From: Chelativorans sp. Marseille-P2723
Lineage (GTDB): Bacteria > Pseudomonadota > Alphaproteobacteria > Rhizobiales > Rhizobiaceae
DNA length: 64,000 nt
Assembly: GCF_902809845.1 (NCBI RefSeq)
Contig: NZ_CADDWI010000009.1
Span: 458,144-522,143 of the forward strand
Direction: 5' to 3'
Below, one piece after another: positions 36,578 to 46,622 of this stretch (position 1 is its first letter; every line of letters starts with the position of its first letter). The notes under the pieces were generated by a model. The model was not told the DNA's origin. It worked only from the letters and a program-made list of their open reading frames with translations, and searched no databases. The position numbers and the translations under genes are program-made.

Positions 36578-37831
36578 ATGCCGTTCACCTATGGCGTCCA
36601 CTCGGAAGTGGGCAAGTTGAGGCGGGTGCTTGTCGACCGCCCCGGCGCTGCGCTGGCCCGACTCACTCCGTCGAACTGCGATGAGTTGCTTTTCGACGAC
36701 GTGCTTTGGGTCAAGCAGGCCCGCGTCGACCACATGACCTTCGTCGACGCCATCCGTTATCGCGGCGCCGAGGTCGTCTTCCTGCGCGAGGCGCTCGCGG
36801 AAACCATGCAGGACGCCGAGGCGCGCGGCTGGCTGCTGGAGCGCCGTATCAACGAGAACACGGTCGGCGTCGGACTGGCCGACGACCTGCGCGCGGCGCT
36901 TATGGAAATGGATGCCGACGCCCTGTCGCTCGTCCTCATGGGCGGCATGAGCAAGGCGGAACTGCCGGTCGAGCCGAAAGGCGCATTTGCACCCGTACTG
37001 CGGCCTGAGGACTTCATCCTGCCGCCGCTGCCCAACCACCTGTTCACGCGCGACACCACCTGCTGGATCTATGGCGGGGTGACCCTCAATCCCATGCGCT
37101 GGAATGCGCGCAAGCTGGAGACGGTCAATGTCGCCGCCGTCTACCGCTTCCATCCCGATTTCCGCGATGCCGATTTCCCCGTATGGTGGGGCGAACCCGA
37201 CGCCGATTATGGCCTGGCGACGCTGGAGGGCGGCGACGTCATGCCGGTCGGGGCCGGCCTCGTGCTGGTCGGCATGGGCGAGCGCACCACGCCGCAAGCG
37301 GTTGGCGAGCGCACCACGCCGCAAGCGGTTGGCCAGCTTGCCCGGGCGCTGTTCGCGCAGGGCGCCGCAGAACGCGTCATCGCCTGCAAGCTGCCCATTG
37401 AGCGCGCGTCCATGCACCTCGATACGGTCTTCACCTTCTGCGATCGCGACCTCGTCACGCTGTTTCCCGAAGTGGTCGACGGCATCACCGCCTATTCGCT
37501 GCGCCCCGGCGAACAGGACTGGCAGATCGACGTGCGCGAGGAGGCCGGTCATCTTACCCAGGTGGTTGCCGAGGCTCTCGGCCTGCCGAAGCTGCGCGTC
37601 GTCCAGACCGGCGGCAACGCCTATATCGCCGAGCGCGAGCAGTGGGACGACGGCAACAATGTCGTCGCGCTCGAACCAGGGGTCGTCGTCGCCTATGACC
37701 GCAACACATACACCAACACGCTGCTGCGCAAGGCGGGCGTGGAGGTCATCACAGTCCCCGGTTCGGAGCTTGGCCGCGGCCGCGGCGGCGGCCATTGCAT
37801 GACTTGCCCGCTGATCCGCGACCCGGCTTGA
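36578..37831 (+). CDS. arcA: Arginine deiminase, with a 9-residue internal duplication
   Basis: A 417-residue enzyme that converts arginine to citrulline and ammonia, the first step of the deiminase pathway. It begins [19 protein letters not shown] and has [21 protein letters not shown] with catalytic aspartate, and [15 protein letters not shown] with the histidine. The catalytic cysteine (C407) is in [20 protein letters not shown] lies before the ATG. An exact 27-bp duplication repeats GERTTPQAV in frame at about residues 234-251, a surface loop before the HLD motif. The enzyme could tolerate it, but this is untested. Confidence 0.92.
   Translation: MPFTYGVHSEVGKLRRVLVDRPGAALARLTPSNCDELLFDDVLWVKQARVDHMTFVDAIRYRGAEVVFLREALAETMQDAEARGWLLERRINENTVGVGLADDLRAALMEMDADALSLVLMGGMSKAELPVEPKGAFAPVLRPEDFILPPLPNHLFTRDTTCWIYGGVTLNPMRWNARKLETVNVAAVYRFHPDFRDADFPVWWGEPDADYGLATLEGGDVMPVGAGLVLVGMGERTTPQAVGERTTPQAVGQLARALFAQGAAERVIACKLPIERASMHLDTVFTFCDRDLVTLFPEVVDGITAYSLRPGEQDWQIDVREEAGHLTQVVAEALGLPKLRVVQTGGNAYIAEREQWDDGNNVVALEPGVVVAYDRNTYTNTLLRKAGVEVITVPGSELGRGRGGGHCMTCPLIRDPA
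37278..37331. repeat. 27-bp perfect in-frame tandem duplication in arcA
   Basis: The 27-bp unit starting GCGAGCGCACCACGCCGCAA at 37278-37304 is repeated exactly at 37305-37331 and gives GERTTPQAV twice. Family members carry one copy before VGQLARALF. It is the shortest of the four tandem duplications in the window and, being a multiple of three, leaves the frame open. Confidence 0.97.
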
Positions 37832-37842
37832 GGAGAAGAGAG

Positions 37843-38844
37843 ATGCCAGTCAACGTGAAGGGACGCAGCGTCCTGAAGCTGCTCGATTTCTCGCCGGACG
37901 ACATCCGTTTCCTGCTGAAACTGTCGGCGGCGCTCAAACAGGCCAAGTATGGCGGCTACGAGGAACAGCGCTTGAAGGGGAAGAACATCGCGCTGATCTT
38001 CGAGAAGGATTCGACGCGCACCCGCACCGGCTTCGAGGTCGCCGCTTATGATCAGGGTGCCCATGTCACCTATCTCGGTCCGACAGGCACCCAGATCGGC
38101 AAGAAGGAGTCGATGAAGGACACTGCGCGCGTGCTGGGCCGACTCTACGACGCGATCGAATATCGCGGCTTCGGCCAGGAGCAGGCGGAGACGCTCGCGG
38201 CCTATTCCGGCGTACCGGTCTACAACGGTCTGACCGACGAGTTCCATCCAACCCAGGTGCTTGCCGATTTCCTGACAATGCGGGAATTCACGCGCAAGCA
38301 TCTTTCGCAGATCGCCTTCGCGTTTCTCGGCGACGCTGCCAACAATATGGGGAACTCTCTGCTCACCGGCGCCGCGCTGATCGGGATGGATGTGCGCCTG
38401 GCGGCGCCAAGGGCCTGCTGGCCCGATGCGGCGCTCGTGGACGAGAGCCGGCAAATCGCGGAAGCGACGGGCGCCAAGATTACGCTGACCGAGGATCCGA
38501 TGGAGGCGGTGCGCGGCTGCGACTTCATCTATACGGACGTCTGGGTGTCGATGGGCGAGCCCGATTCGGTCTGGGAGGAGCGCATCGAACTGTTGACGCC
38601 CTATCGCGTCACCTCCGACATCATGCGCGCCAGCGGCAACCCGCACGCCAAGTTCATGCACTGCCTGCCCGCCTTCCACAACCGCGAGACCGAGATCGGC
38701 GAGCAGATCTTCCAGAAATATGGCGTCGAAAGCATGGAGGTGACGGAGGAGGTCTTCGAATCCGGAGCTTCCGTTGTTTTCGATCAGGCCGAAAACCGCA
38801 TGCACACCATCAAGGCGATCCTTGTCGCCACATTGGGAGCCTGA
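37843..38844 (+). CDS. arcB: Catabolic ornithine carbamoyltransferase
   Basis: A 333-residue transferase that splits citrulline into ornithine and carbamoyl phosphate in this setting. Motifs: the carbamoyl-phosphate loop [66 protein letters not shown] and the ornithine-binding [29 protein letters not shown] precedes the ATG at 37843, 11 bp after arcA. The length and the [11 protein letters not shown] segment fit catabolic arcB forms more than biosynthetic argF, as does the operon. The frame is intact. Confidence 0.93.
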   Translation: MPVNVKGRSVLKLLDFSPDDIRFLLKLSAALKQAKYGGYEEQRLKGKNIALIFEKDSTRTRTGFEVAAYDQGAHVTYLGPTGTQIGKKESMKDTARVLGRLYDAIEYRGFGQEQAETLAAYSGVPVYNGLTDEFHPTQVLADFLTMREFTRKHLSQIAFAFLGDAANNMGNSLLTGAALIGMDVRLAAPRACWPDAALVDESRQIAEATGAKITLTEDPMEAVRGCDFIYTDVWVSMGEPDSVWEERIELLTPYRVTSDIMRASGNPHAKFMHCLPAFHNRETEIGEQIFQKYGVESMEVTEEVFESGASVVFDQAENRMHTIKAILVATLGA

Positions 38845-38845
38845 G

Positions 38846-39781
38846 ATGCGCGTCGTCGTGGCGCTCGGCGGAAACGCGCTGCTGAAGCGCGGCGAGCCGA
38901 TGACGGCCGAGGTCCAGCGCGCCAATGTTCGCAAGGCTGCCGAGGCGCTTGCTTCGCTGGCGCGCGAGCATGACATCATCGTCGCCCACGGCAATGGACC
39001 GCAGGTGGGCTTGCTGGCGCTGCAGGCCGCCGCCTACAAGGCGGTGGCCCCCTACCCTCTCGACATTCTCGGCGCCGAAAGCGTCGGCATGATCGGCTAT
39101 CTCGTTGAGCAGGAACTCACCAACGCCCTGCCTGCGGCGACCAGGTTGGCGACGCTTCTCACCCAGATCGAGGTTGATCGCGACGATCCGGCTTTCGGCA
39201 GGCCGGAAAAGCCGATTGGCCCAGTTTACGACGACGTCGAAGCGGAAAAGGCGCGCACGGCCCATGGCTGGGCCCTGGTTGAGGAAGCACAGGGGAAATG
39301 GCGACGAGTCGTGCCATCCCCCTTGCCCAAGCGCATCATCCAGATCGAGACGCTGCGGCTGCTCGTCGATCTCGGCGTCGTCGTAGTTTGCGCGGGTGGT
39401 GGCGGAATTCCGGTCATCCGCGACGAACAGAACGATCTGATGGGCGTGGAGGCAGTCATCGACAAGGATCGGGCGGCCGGGCTTCTTGCCGAAGAACTCA
39501 GCGTCGACGCCTTCCTGATGCTCACCGATGTGGACGCCGTCTATGCGGATTGGGGAACGCCGCAGCAGCGTGCGATTGACCATGTCCGGCCTGACCAGAT
39601 CGACCCAGCCGACTTCCCGGCCGGTTCAATGGGCCCCAAGGTCGAAGCTGCTCGCGCTTTCGCCTCCCGCCCGGGCCGCATTGCGGGAATCGGCAGGCTC
39701 GAGGATGCTGCCGCAATCCTCGAGGGACGAGCCGGAACGCTGGTGAGCGCTACCGCCAATCCGCCTGCCCGCGGCGTTTGA
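38846..39781 (+). CDS. arcC: Carbamate kinase
   Basis: A 311-residue kinase that makes ATP from carbamoyl phosphate, the energy-yielding end of the deiminase pathway. It begins MRVVVALGGNALLKRGEPMTAEVQ, with HDIIVAHGNGPQVGLLALQ, VVVCAGGGGIPVI and SMGPKVEAARAF, all diagnostic of carbamate kinases. The ATG is one base after the arcB stop, so translation is coupled. A GC-rich inverted repeat follows at 39807-39838. Together arcDABC gives ATP without oxygen or other acceptors. Confidence 0.94.
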   Translation: MRVVVALGGNALLKRGEPMTAEVQRANVRKAAEALASLAREHDIIVAHGNGPQVGLLALQAAAYKAVAPYPLDILGAESVGMIGYLVEQELTNALPAATRLATLLTQIEVDRDDPAFGRPEKPIGPVYDDVEAEKARTAHGWALVEEAQGKWRRVVPSPLPKRIIQIETLRLLVDLGVVVVCAGGGGIPVIRDEQNDLMGVEAVIDKDRAAGLLAEELSVDAFLMLTDVDAVYADWGTPQQRAIDHVRPDQIDPADFPAGSMGPKVEAARAFASRPGRIAGIGRLEDAAAILEGRAGTLVSATANPPARGV

Positions 39782-39806
39782 GCAAACCCGCAAGACGGGA
39801 ACTGAT

Positions 39807-39838
39807 GACGGACCCTGGTTCTCCGTCCGGGTTCCGTC
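39807..39838 (+). terminator. Inverted repeat after arcC
   Basis: GACGGACCC (39807-39815) pairs with GGGTTCCGTC (39829-39838), leaving one bulged base, in the 136-bp gap before the cation ATPase gene. It can end the arcDABC transcript, although no strong T-run follows, so it may be rho-dependent or a simple stabilising hairpin. Confidence 0.4.
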
Positions 39839-39917
39839 CTCGAAACAGCGCGTCTGTTCGTCCCTATGCCAGCAAGGGAACCGGACCGCCTGCTTGCCTT
39901 AAGGGATATGCGCGCCG

Positions 39918-42716
39918 ATGACTTCCGACAGTTCCGAAGCGCAGGCCGTGGCCCCTCACTCGCTCACAGCCGACGATGTGCTGTCCGCGCTGAACTCGGA
40001 CAGCGAGTGTGGCCTGACCTCGGAGGAAGCGTCGCAGCGTCTCCGACGTTTCGGACCTAACCGCCTCAAGGCCGCGCCGCAGGTTCCGGCTTGGCGTAAG
40101 TTCCTCGCGCAATTTACCGACATCCTCGTTCTCCTCCTGATCGCCGCGGCGCTGGTGTCGGCGTTGCTGTGGCTTCTCGATCGCGATACCGCGCTGCCCT
40201 ATGAAGCGATCGCGATAGCGGCCATCGTGATCCTCAACGCGGTGATGGGCTATGTGCAGCGGGCCCGCGCGGAGAAGGCCGTGCAGGCGTTGCGGCAGAT
40301 GACGGCGCCGCAGGCAAGTGTCATCCGCGACGGCGAAAGACAGGAAATTCCCGCCCTGGGACTCGTGCCGGGCGACATCATCTATATCGAGGAAGGGGAC
40401 ACGATCCCCGCAGACGCCCGGATCATCGAGACGGCGAGCCTGCAGACCTCCGAGGCCACCCTTACGGGCGAAAGCCTGCCTGTCTCCAAACAGACCGCGC
40501 CGGTTGCGGCAGAGTCCCCGCTCGGCGACCGCTCCAGCATGGCCTTCGGAGGAACCGCCGTTTCTTACGGCCATGGACTTGCGGTGGTCACCGCGACGGC
40601 TATGGCGACCGAGATGGGGCGCATTGCCGGGATGCTGGACAGCGCGCCGGAAGAGAGCACGCCGCTCCAGATTGAACTCGACCGCCTCGGTCGAACGCTC
40701 GGCAGGATCGTCATCGTCATCGCCGCAGTGACGATCGGCGCCGTGCTCCTGGTCGGCGAGATCGACGGTTTTTCCGCGCTGTTCGATGTCCTCATCCTGG
40801 GCGTGGCGCTCGCCGTGGCGGCAGTGCCTGAAGGATTGCCGGCGATCGTGACCGCGGTCCTGTCGATCGGGGTGCAACGCATGGCCGGCAAGAAGGCCAT
40901 CGTGCGCCATCTCGCCGCCGTCGAGACATTGGGCTCGGCCAATGTGATCGCATCCGACAAGACTGGAACGCTGACGAAGAACGAGATGACCGTGCGCCGG
41001 ATCGTCACCGCCAGCGGCGCGGCTCACCTGAACGGAACAGGCTATTCGGCTGAAGGCAAAATACGCTTCGAACCCGAGGCCGGCTCCCTGGAGACGCTCC
41101 ACGCCGAAGTAGCGCGCGCTTTGGCGGCCGCAGACCGCGCGAACAATGCGGTGCTTCAGCGTCACGGCGACAGATGGGAGGCGCAGGGCGATCCTACGGA
41201 AGCAGCGCTCATCGTCGCCGCCCGCAAAGCGGGGCTTGAGGAGGAAGCGCTGGACCAGCGTTTCGATCGCATCGGCGAAGTCCCTTTTTCCTCCGAGCGC
41301 AAGCTCATGAGCACGGTCCACACGGATACGGAGCGCGCTGAAAGATTGCGCAGCTTCACCAAGGGCGCGCCGGACGTGCTGCTTTCCCGGTGTTCGAACG
41401 AACTGATCGGGAAGGATGTCCGGCCGCTGGGCGATGGACGCCGGGCCGATATCCTGAAGGACAATGAAGCGCTTGCCGACGAGGCCCTGCGAACGCTCGG
41501 CGTCGCATTCCGATCACTCGAACCGCAAGATCCGCCGCCCGCGGAATTCAGCCCCGAGGTGGAGCGCGATCTCGTCTTTCTAGGCCTGATCGGCATGATC
41601 GATCCGCCGCGCGAGGAAGCGCGGCTGGCGGTTGCGCAAGCGAAAGCGGCGGGAATTCGTCCAATCATGATCACAGGCGATCATCCGGGCACGGCGGTCG
41701 TGATCGCCGCCGAACTCGGCATCACGGATGATCGCCGGGCGGTCACGGGCGCCGAAATCGAATGCATGACCGACGCCGAGTTCAAACAGGCCGTGCGCGA
41801 AATATCCGTATACGCGCGAGTCGATCCGACCCACAAACTGCGGATCGTCGAGGCGCTGCAGGCCGACGGCTCCATCGTCGCCATGACCGGCGACGGGATC
41901 AACGACGCGCCAGCGCTGAAGACAGCCGATATCGGCGTCGCCATGGGCATCACCGGGACGGATGTCTCCAAGGAGGCCGCCGATATCGTGCTCGCCGACG
42001 ACAATTTCGCCACCATCGTCAGCGCCGTCGAGGAAGGGCGCGCGATCTTCGAAAACATCCGCAAGTTCCTGCGCTACCTGCTTTCGTCCAATATCGGCGA
42101 GGTGATGACCGTGTTCTTCGGCGTCCTGCTGGCCGACGCCCTCGGCCTCCTCGCTGCGGACGGCGGACTCATCCTTCCCTTGCTGGCGACCCAGATTCTG
42201 TGGATCAACCTGGTCACCGACGGCGCTCCCGCCCTCGCGCTTGGCGTCGATCCGGCCTACCAGGGCATCATGGACAGGCCGCCGCGTCCGGCTGGAGAGG
42301 GCGTCATCACGCGCCGCATGTGGCGCAGCATTGTCCTGGTTGGCGCCGTCATGGCTGCAGGCACGCTAATGGTCATCGACGCAGCCCTTCCCGGCGGCCT
42401 GATCAAAGGTACCGGCTCCGTCGCCTACGGCCAGACCATGGCCTTCACGACGCTGACGCTCTTCCAACTCTTCAACGTCTTCAACGCCCGCTCCGGAACA
42501 CGAAGCGCATTTGCGGGCCTCTTCGAGAATGCATGGCTATGGGCGGCCGTCAGCCTGTCGCTCCTGCTTCATGCGGCGGTGGTCTACGCGCCTGTTCTGC
42601 AGCAGGCCTTCTTGACGGTCGCTCTTGACCTGCGGGATTGGTTGTTCTGTGCGGCCGTCGCAAGTTCGGTCCTGTGGGTGCGCGAACTGGACAAGCTGCT
42701 GGGAAGACTCCGCTGA
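39918..42716 (+). CDS. Cation-transporting P-type ATPase (P2 type)
   Basis: A 932-residue pump. Features in order: N-terminal cation ATPase domain (ECGLTSEEASQRLRRFGPNRL), helices near residue 65, actuator with TLTGESLPVSKQ, the helix VPEGLPAIVTAVLSIGV, phosphorylation site SDKTGTLTKNEMTVRRI (about residue 347), ATP-binding KGAPDVLLSRC, the hinge TGDGINDAPALKTADIGVAMGITGTDVSKEAADIVLADDNF, then C-terminal helices with LWINLVTDGAPALALGVDP. It resembles SERCA/PMCA-type Ca2+ or Mg2+ pumps and mycobacterial CtpF. The ion cannot be fixed from sequence. Its place in a stress cluster is typical. Confidence 0.9.
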   Translation: MTSDSSEAQAVAPHSLTADDVLSALNSDSECGLTSEEASQRLRRFGPNRLKAAPQVPAWRKFLAQFTDILVLLLIAAALVSALLWLLDRDTALPYEAIAIAAIVILNAVMGYVQRARAEKAVQALRQMTAPQASVIRDGERQEIPALGLVPGDIIYIEEGDTIPADARIIETASLQTSEATLTGESLPVSKQTAPVAAESPLGDRSSMAFGGTAVSYGHGLAVVTATAMATEMGRIAGMLDSAPEESTPLQIELDRLGRTLGRIVIVIAAVTIGAVLLVGEIDGFSALFDVLILGVALAVAAVPEGLPAIVTAVLSIGVQRMAGKKAIVRHLAAVETLGSANVIASDKTGTLTKNEMTVRRIVTASGAAHLNGTGYSAEGKIRFEPEAGSLETLHAEVARALAAADRANNAVLQRHGDRWEAQGDPTEAALIVAARKAGLEEEALDQRFDRIGEVPFSSERKLMSTVHTDTERAERLRSFTKGAPDVLLSRCSNELIGKDVRPLGDGRRADILKDNEALADEALRTLGVAFRSLEPQDPPPAEFSPEVERDLVFLGLIGMIDPPREEARLAVAQAKAAGIRPIMITGDHPGTAVVIAAELGITDDRRAVTGAEIECMTDAEFKQAVREISVYARVDPTHKLRIVEALQADGSIVAMTGDGINDAPALKTADIGVAMGITGTDVSKEAADIVLADDNFATIVSAVEEGRAIFENIRKFLRYLLSSNIGEVMTVFFGVLLADALGLLAADGGLILPLLATQILWINLVTDGAPALALGVDPAYQGIMDRPPRPAGEGVITRRMWRSIVLVGAVMAAGTLMVIDAALPGGLIKGTGSVAYGQTMAFTTLTLFQLFNVFNARSGTRSAFAGLFENAWLWAAVSLSLLLHAAVVYAPVLQQAFLTVALDLRDWLFCAAVASSVLWVRELDKLLGRLR

Positions 42717-42750
42717 GTGTGCGCCGGCACGCCGAGGAGGCCGCCGCGAG

Positions 42751-44283
42751 TTACCGCCCGCCTCTTTCAAGAGCTTCCAGCACGGAGGCGACGATCGCGT
42801 CCGGCGGTCCCTCGACATCGACGGGATCCCACTCTACGGCGCCGGCCATTCGATCCAGCTGCTGCGCGAGTATTTCGACCGTGGCGTCGGAGGAGCCGCC
42901 TTTCCGCGCCGCAACGCGCCGGCTGAGGACATCCGCTTCCGCTGTCAGCCATACGCCCCGGAACGATATGTCGTTTCCTGTCGCCACATCCTCGATCATG
43001 GCGCGATCTTCGAGGCGCTCGAAGACGGCGTTGGCGACGACAGTGCCGCCGCCGGCGAGAATGAGGTCGGCGCGCACCGCCATCTCGCAATAGACCTTCA
43101 GTGAGACTTCCGGGAGATAGGCTTCCTGCGGAAGACGGGTTTCTGCGGAAACCCCGTGCATGGCCTTTCTGATCCGGTCGCTTTCTATGATCCGCGCACC
43201 GGGCGGCGCGCCGAGATGCGGCGCCAGCCGTTCCGCGATCGTTGTCTTTCCGGATCCGCTGAAGCCGCCGATCGCCACCAGACGGGGCCTATGTCGCGAC
43301 AGCAGGGAGTTGGCAAGGCGGAAATAGGATCGGGCTTCCTTGATGGTCTCGCCGGCCTGCGCGCCCTCCCCGGCTGCCTGCGTGGCGAGCACATGCGCGC
43401 GCACCGCCGCCCTCACAGCCATGAAGAACGGAAGGAGCGGGAACCCGCCCTCATCATCCATTTGGTCGAAATATCGGTTCATCACGAGATTCGCGAGGTC
43501 GGCGAATCCCCGGCGCCACAAATCCATGAGCAGGAAGGCGAGATCGTAGAGCACGTCGACCGTCGCGATCTCATCGTTGAACTCGATGCAATCGAACAAA
43601 TGTGGCTCGCCGTCCAGCAGACATATGTTCCTCAAATGCAGGTCGCCGTGGCAGCGGCGCACCCGGCCGGCCTGCGAACGGCGATTGAGCAGTTCGGCAT
43701 GTTTCGCAAGAGCCGCCCGCATCGCGCCATGGAAGCGTTGCAGTTCGCCCTGATCGAAGACTCGGCTCTGCGCGAACCCGGCTTCGTTGATGTCGAGCAC
43801 ATCCGCCATGCGCGCCGATCCGCTCTTCGTCCGGTCGATGGGCGCAATACGATGGAAATGCTCGATCTTGCGCGCCGTCTCATCCATCATCTCCGGCGTG
43901 AGCCCGCCCGCGAGCGCGGTCCGGTCGAGCAGGCAATCCTGCTCGAAACGCCGCATCTCCACGACGCCGTCGACCAGTATTCCCTCGCCGTCGAACTGGA
44001 GCGCGCCATCCGCGCCCTGCGTGATCGGGTGCGCCGCGAGATAGAGGTCGGAAGCCGTCAGCGAATTGAGCTCGACCTCCCTGCGACAGCTCTCCAGACG
44101 CAGCTCCGGAGTGGAGAAGTCCACATAGGGAAGCTTGACTTCGCGTTTCATCTTCCAGGCGCGGTCGCCCGCTAGGAAGATGCGCGAGATGTGCGTCTCG
44201 ATGATATCGACCTTGTCTGCGATCCCATGCGTGCCGGGGTCCGACAGGAAAGCGACCGTTTCGTGCTGGTTATCTGCAGCCAT
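42751..44283 (-). CDS. APH-like plus AAA_33 kinase bifunctional protein
   Basis: A 510-residue protein of two parts. Residues about 1-330 resemble an aminoglycoside-phosphotransferase/kinase fold (FLSDPGTHGIADKVDIIETHISRIFLAGDRAWKMKREVKLPYVDFS, and the catalytic-loop CHGDLHLRNICLLDGEPHLFDCIEFND). Residues about 340-510 are a P-loop kinase (VAIGGFSGSGKTTIAERLAPHLG, ESDRIRKAMHG). GGAG eight bases before ATG 44283 fixes the start. Mycobacterial Rv2004c, a DosR-regulon member, has this layout as I recall. Substrates are unknown; it is not an antibiotic resistance call. Confidence 0.82.
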   Translation of the reverse strand: MAADNQHETVAFLSDPGTHGIADKVDIIETHISRIFLAGDRAWKMKREVKLPYVDFSTPELRLESCRREVELNSLTASDLYLAAHPITQGADGALQFDGEGILVDGVVEMRRFEQDCLLDRTALAGGLTPEMMDETARKIEHFHRIAPIDRTKSGSARMADVLDINEAGFAQSRVFDQGELQRFHGAMRAALAKHAELLNRRSQAGRVRRCHGDLHLRNICLLDGEPHLFDCIEFNDEIATVDVLYDLAFLLMDLWRRGFADLANLVMNRYFDQMDDEGGFPLLPFFMAVRAAVRAHVLATQAAGEGAQAGETIKEARSYFRLANSLLSRHRPRLVAIGGFSGSGKTTIAERLAPHLGAPPGARIIESDRIRKAMHGVSAETRLPQEAYLPEVSLKVYCEMAVRADLILAGGGTVVANAVFERLEDRAMIEDVATGNDISFRGVWLTAEADVLSRRVAARKGGSSDATVEILAQQLDRMAGAVEWDPVDVEGPPDAIVASVLEALERGGR

Positions 44284-44387
44284 TGGCGTTCTCCGCATTG
44301 CTCGACGGGCGTCGCCATGACGCCTCAAGCTTCCGCCGCTTATCGCGGACGGCATGGTTGATTCGCTTCAACGCCTGTGGAGCGGCG

Positions 44388-45314
44388 TCATCCTGACGCT
44401 CGCGCGGCGCTTTTCCTGGTCCGGCGGTCGTCCTCCTTGGTCAAGGTCTCGAAGCCGGCGACGATGTCGAGGAGTTCTTCCGTGATCGATTGCTGACGCC
44501 CCTGATGGTACTCGACGGCCAACACGGACAGATGATCCTGGATGTTCTTCTCGGCGGCTTGCATGGAGGCCAGGCGGCTGGCGTTTTCGCTGGCCATCGA
44601 CTCGGCAAAGGCGCGGTAAAGCGAAACGAAGAGATGCTGGCGGATCAGCGCTGAAAACAGCTCGCGCCAACCCATGGTGAAGGTCGGCAAGGAGCGCGAG
44701 TCCCAACTTCTTTCCGCCAAGCCCCTCAGCCAGGCCGCGTCGATGGGCAGAAGCTGCACCGTGGCGGGCGCGCAGCCGGCGGGAGCGATTGGCCTGTGAT
44801 GGATGAGGAGAAACTGTTCGATCCCTTCCCGGAAGCGCAGTTCCTCGACCTTGAGCAGCACGTCCTGGACCGCCGAAGCAATACCCGAAACCGTGCTGGG
44901 AATCGGAAACTGCTCGCGAACCGCGCAGCCGGCATCCTCCAACCGGCCGACGACCCTCGCCCCGACGACGAGGACAATCCGGTCTTCTTCCCTTTCCGGA
45001 AGGGCTTCGATCGCATCGATCGCGAAGGCAGCCGCCTGTTCGTTGAAGGAGCCGCACATGCCCTGGTCAGAGCCGAATATGATGATCCCGCGACGCTTAC
45101 CCGACAAGGAATTGGCCGGAACCGCCTCCGGGCGATTCCACAAGACGACCTGCAGCCCCGTCTCGATCGTGCGATTGTATTCGGCAAGCGATTCCACCGC
45201 CAAGTCGCATTGACGGATGCTGGCGGCGGCAAGCGCCTTCATCACCCGCACGACGCCGTAGAGATCTTCCGCACTCTCGATGCGGCGGCGCATGAATTCA
45301 AGCGTTTGCGCCAT
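44388..45314 (-). CDS. atpG: N-ATPase gamma subunit
   Basis: A 308-residue rotor-stalk protein, beginning [34 protein letters not shown] and ending with a long helix [49 protein letters not shown]. Both terminal helices form the coiled coil that turns inside the alpha/beta ring. It is the last gene of the atpDCQRBEFAG operon and its start overlaps the end of atpA. It is more diverged than housekeeping gamma subunits, as usual for N-ATPases. The frame is intact. Confidence 0.88.
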   Translation of the reverse strand: MAQTLEFMRRRIESAEDLYGVVRVMKALAAASIRQCDLAVESLAEYNRTIETGLQVVLWNRPEAVPANSLSGKRRGIIIFGSDQGMCGSFNEQAAAFAIDAIEALPEREEDRIVLVVGARVVGRLEDAGCAVREQFPIPSTVSGIASAVQDVLLKVEELRFREGIEQFLLIHHRPIAPAGCAPATVQLLPIDAAWLRGLAERSWDSRSLPTFTMGWRELFSALIRQHLFVSLYRAFAESMASENASRLASMQAAEKNIQDHLSVLAVEYHQGRQQSITEELLDIVAGFETLTKEDDRRTRKSAARASG

Positions 45315-46622
45315 TCTCCGCCTCTCCCATGTCTGCGACGATGGCGCCGATGACCCGGCGCAGATCGTCGCGATCTTCCGTCGTCAGCTTGGCGCCCGAA
45401 GCCATGCGTCCGGTAAGGTCCGGAAGTTCCGCCACGACCGCCTTGCGGATGGCCTGTTCCGCTTCGGCTATCCTTTCGAGCGGAATTGCGTTGAGGAGGC
45501 CTTCGCTTGCGGCGAGCAGGACGGCTACCTGTTCCGGAGCCGGAAGCGGCTTGTATTGCGGCTGCTTCAAGATTTCGCGGACGCGGCGACCGCGATCCAG
45601 CATCGCTGCGGTGTCCTCGTCCAGCCTGGTCCCAAACCGGGAGAACACCTCCAGTTCCTCGAACTGCGAATAGGAGAGCCGCAATTCGCCCGCCACCGCG
45701 CGATAGCAAGGCAGCTGCGCCTTGCCGCCGACGCGGGAGACGGAGCGTCCGACCTCCACCGCCGGCAGGATTCCCTTGCGGAACAGCTGTGGCGACAAGA
45801 CGATCTGGCCGTCGGTTATGGAGATCAGGTTGGTGGGGATGTAGGCGGAGATGTTCTGGGCCTGCGTTTCAGCGATCGGCAGCGCCGTCAGGGATCCTCC
45901 GCCATATTCCTCGCGCAGTTGGGTCGAGCGTTCCAAAAGCCGCGAATGGACGTAGAAAATATCTCCCGGATAGGCCTCGCGGCCCGGTGGACGGCGCAAC
46001 AACAGGGACAATTCGCGATAGGCCCGCGCATGGCGGGTAAGGTCGTCATAGACGATGAGAACGTCCTGGCCTCGTTCCATGAAGAACTCGGCCATCGTGG
46101 TCGCCGCATAGGGGGCTATGAACTGCACTCCCGGCGGTTCGTCACCGGACGCCACGACAACGACGCAATAGGACAGGGCGTCGTAGCGGCGGAGGTATTC
46201 GAGAAACTTAGCCACGGCCGAGCTGCGCTGACCGATGGCGCAGTAGACGCAGATGACGTCCTTCCCCCGCTGGTTGAGAATCGTATCGATGGCGATCGCC
46301 GTCTTTCCCGTCTGGCGGTCCCCCAGGATCAGTTCTCGTTGTCCGCGGCCGATCGGCAGAAGCGAATCTATCACCTTGAGGCCGGTCTGCAGTGGCCTTG
46401 CCACGGGCGCGCGGCGCAGGATCGGGGGAGCAGGCCGCTCCACAGGACGCCGCTCGGGCAGCCGAAGGGGGCCGCGCTCGTCTAGCGCCCGACCTCGCGC
46501 GCCGTCAGTTCCGGACGACCCGTCGCAACCACCTCTTCGAGGAGGGACAGCGTCTCGCGGACGGAGTCGCGCAGCGGCTCCGACGAGCCGCGGCGCTCGG
46601 CATGCTTACTGGAGCCTTGCAT
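45298..46622 (-). pseudogene. atpA: N-ATPase alpha subunit with deleted N-terminal barrel region
   Basis: A 46-residue start (ATG 46622, ending [20 protein letters not shown]) runs into TAG at 46482. In the neighbouring frame [22 protein letters not shown] leads on to a normal AtpA body: [42 protein letters not shown] (Walker A), the catalytic-ring motifs and the end at 45298. Compared with family layout, about 70 to 80 residues of the N-terminal beta-barrel are missing at a GGGCGC junction. All other subunits of the operon are open. As written, no full alpha subunit can be made. Confidence 0.85.
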
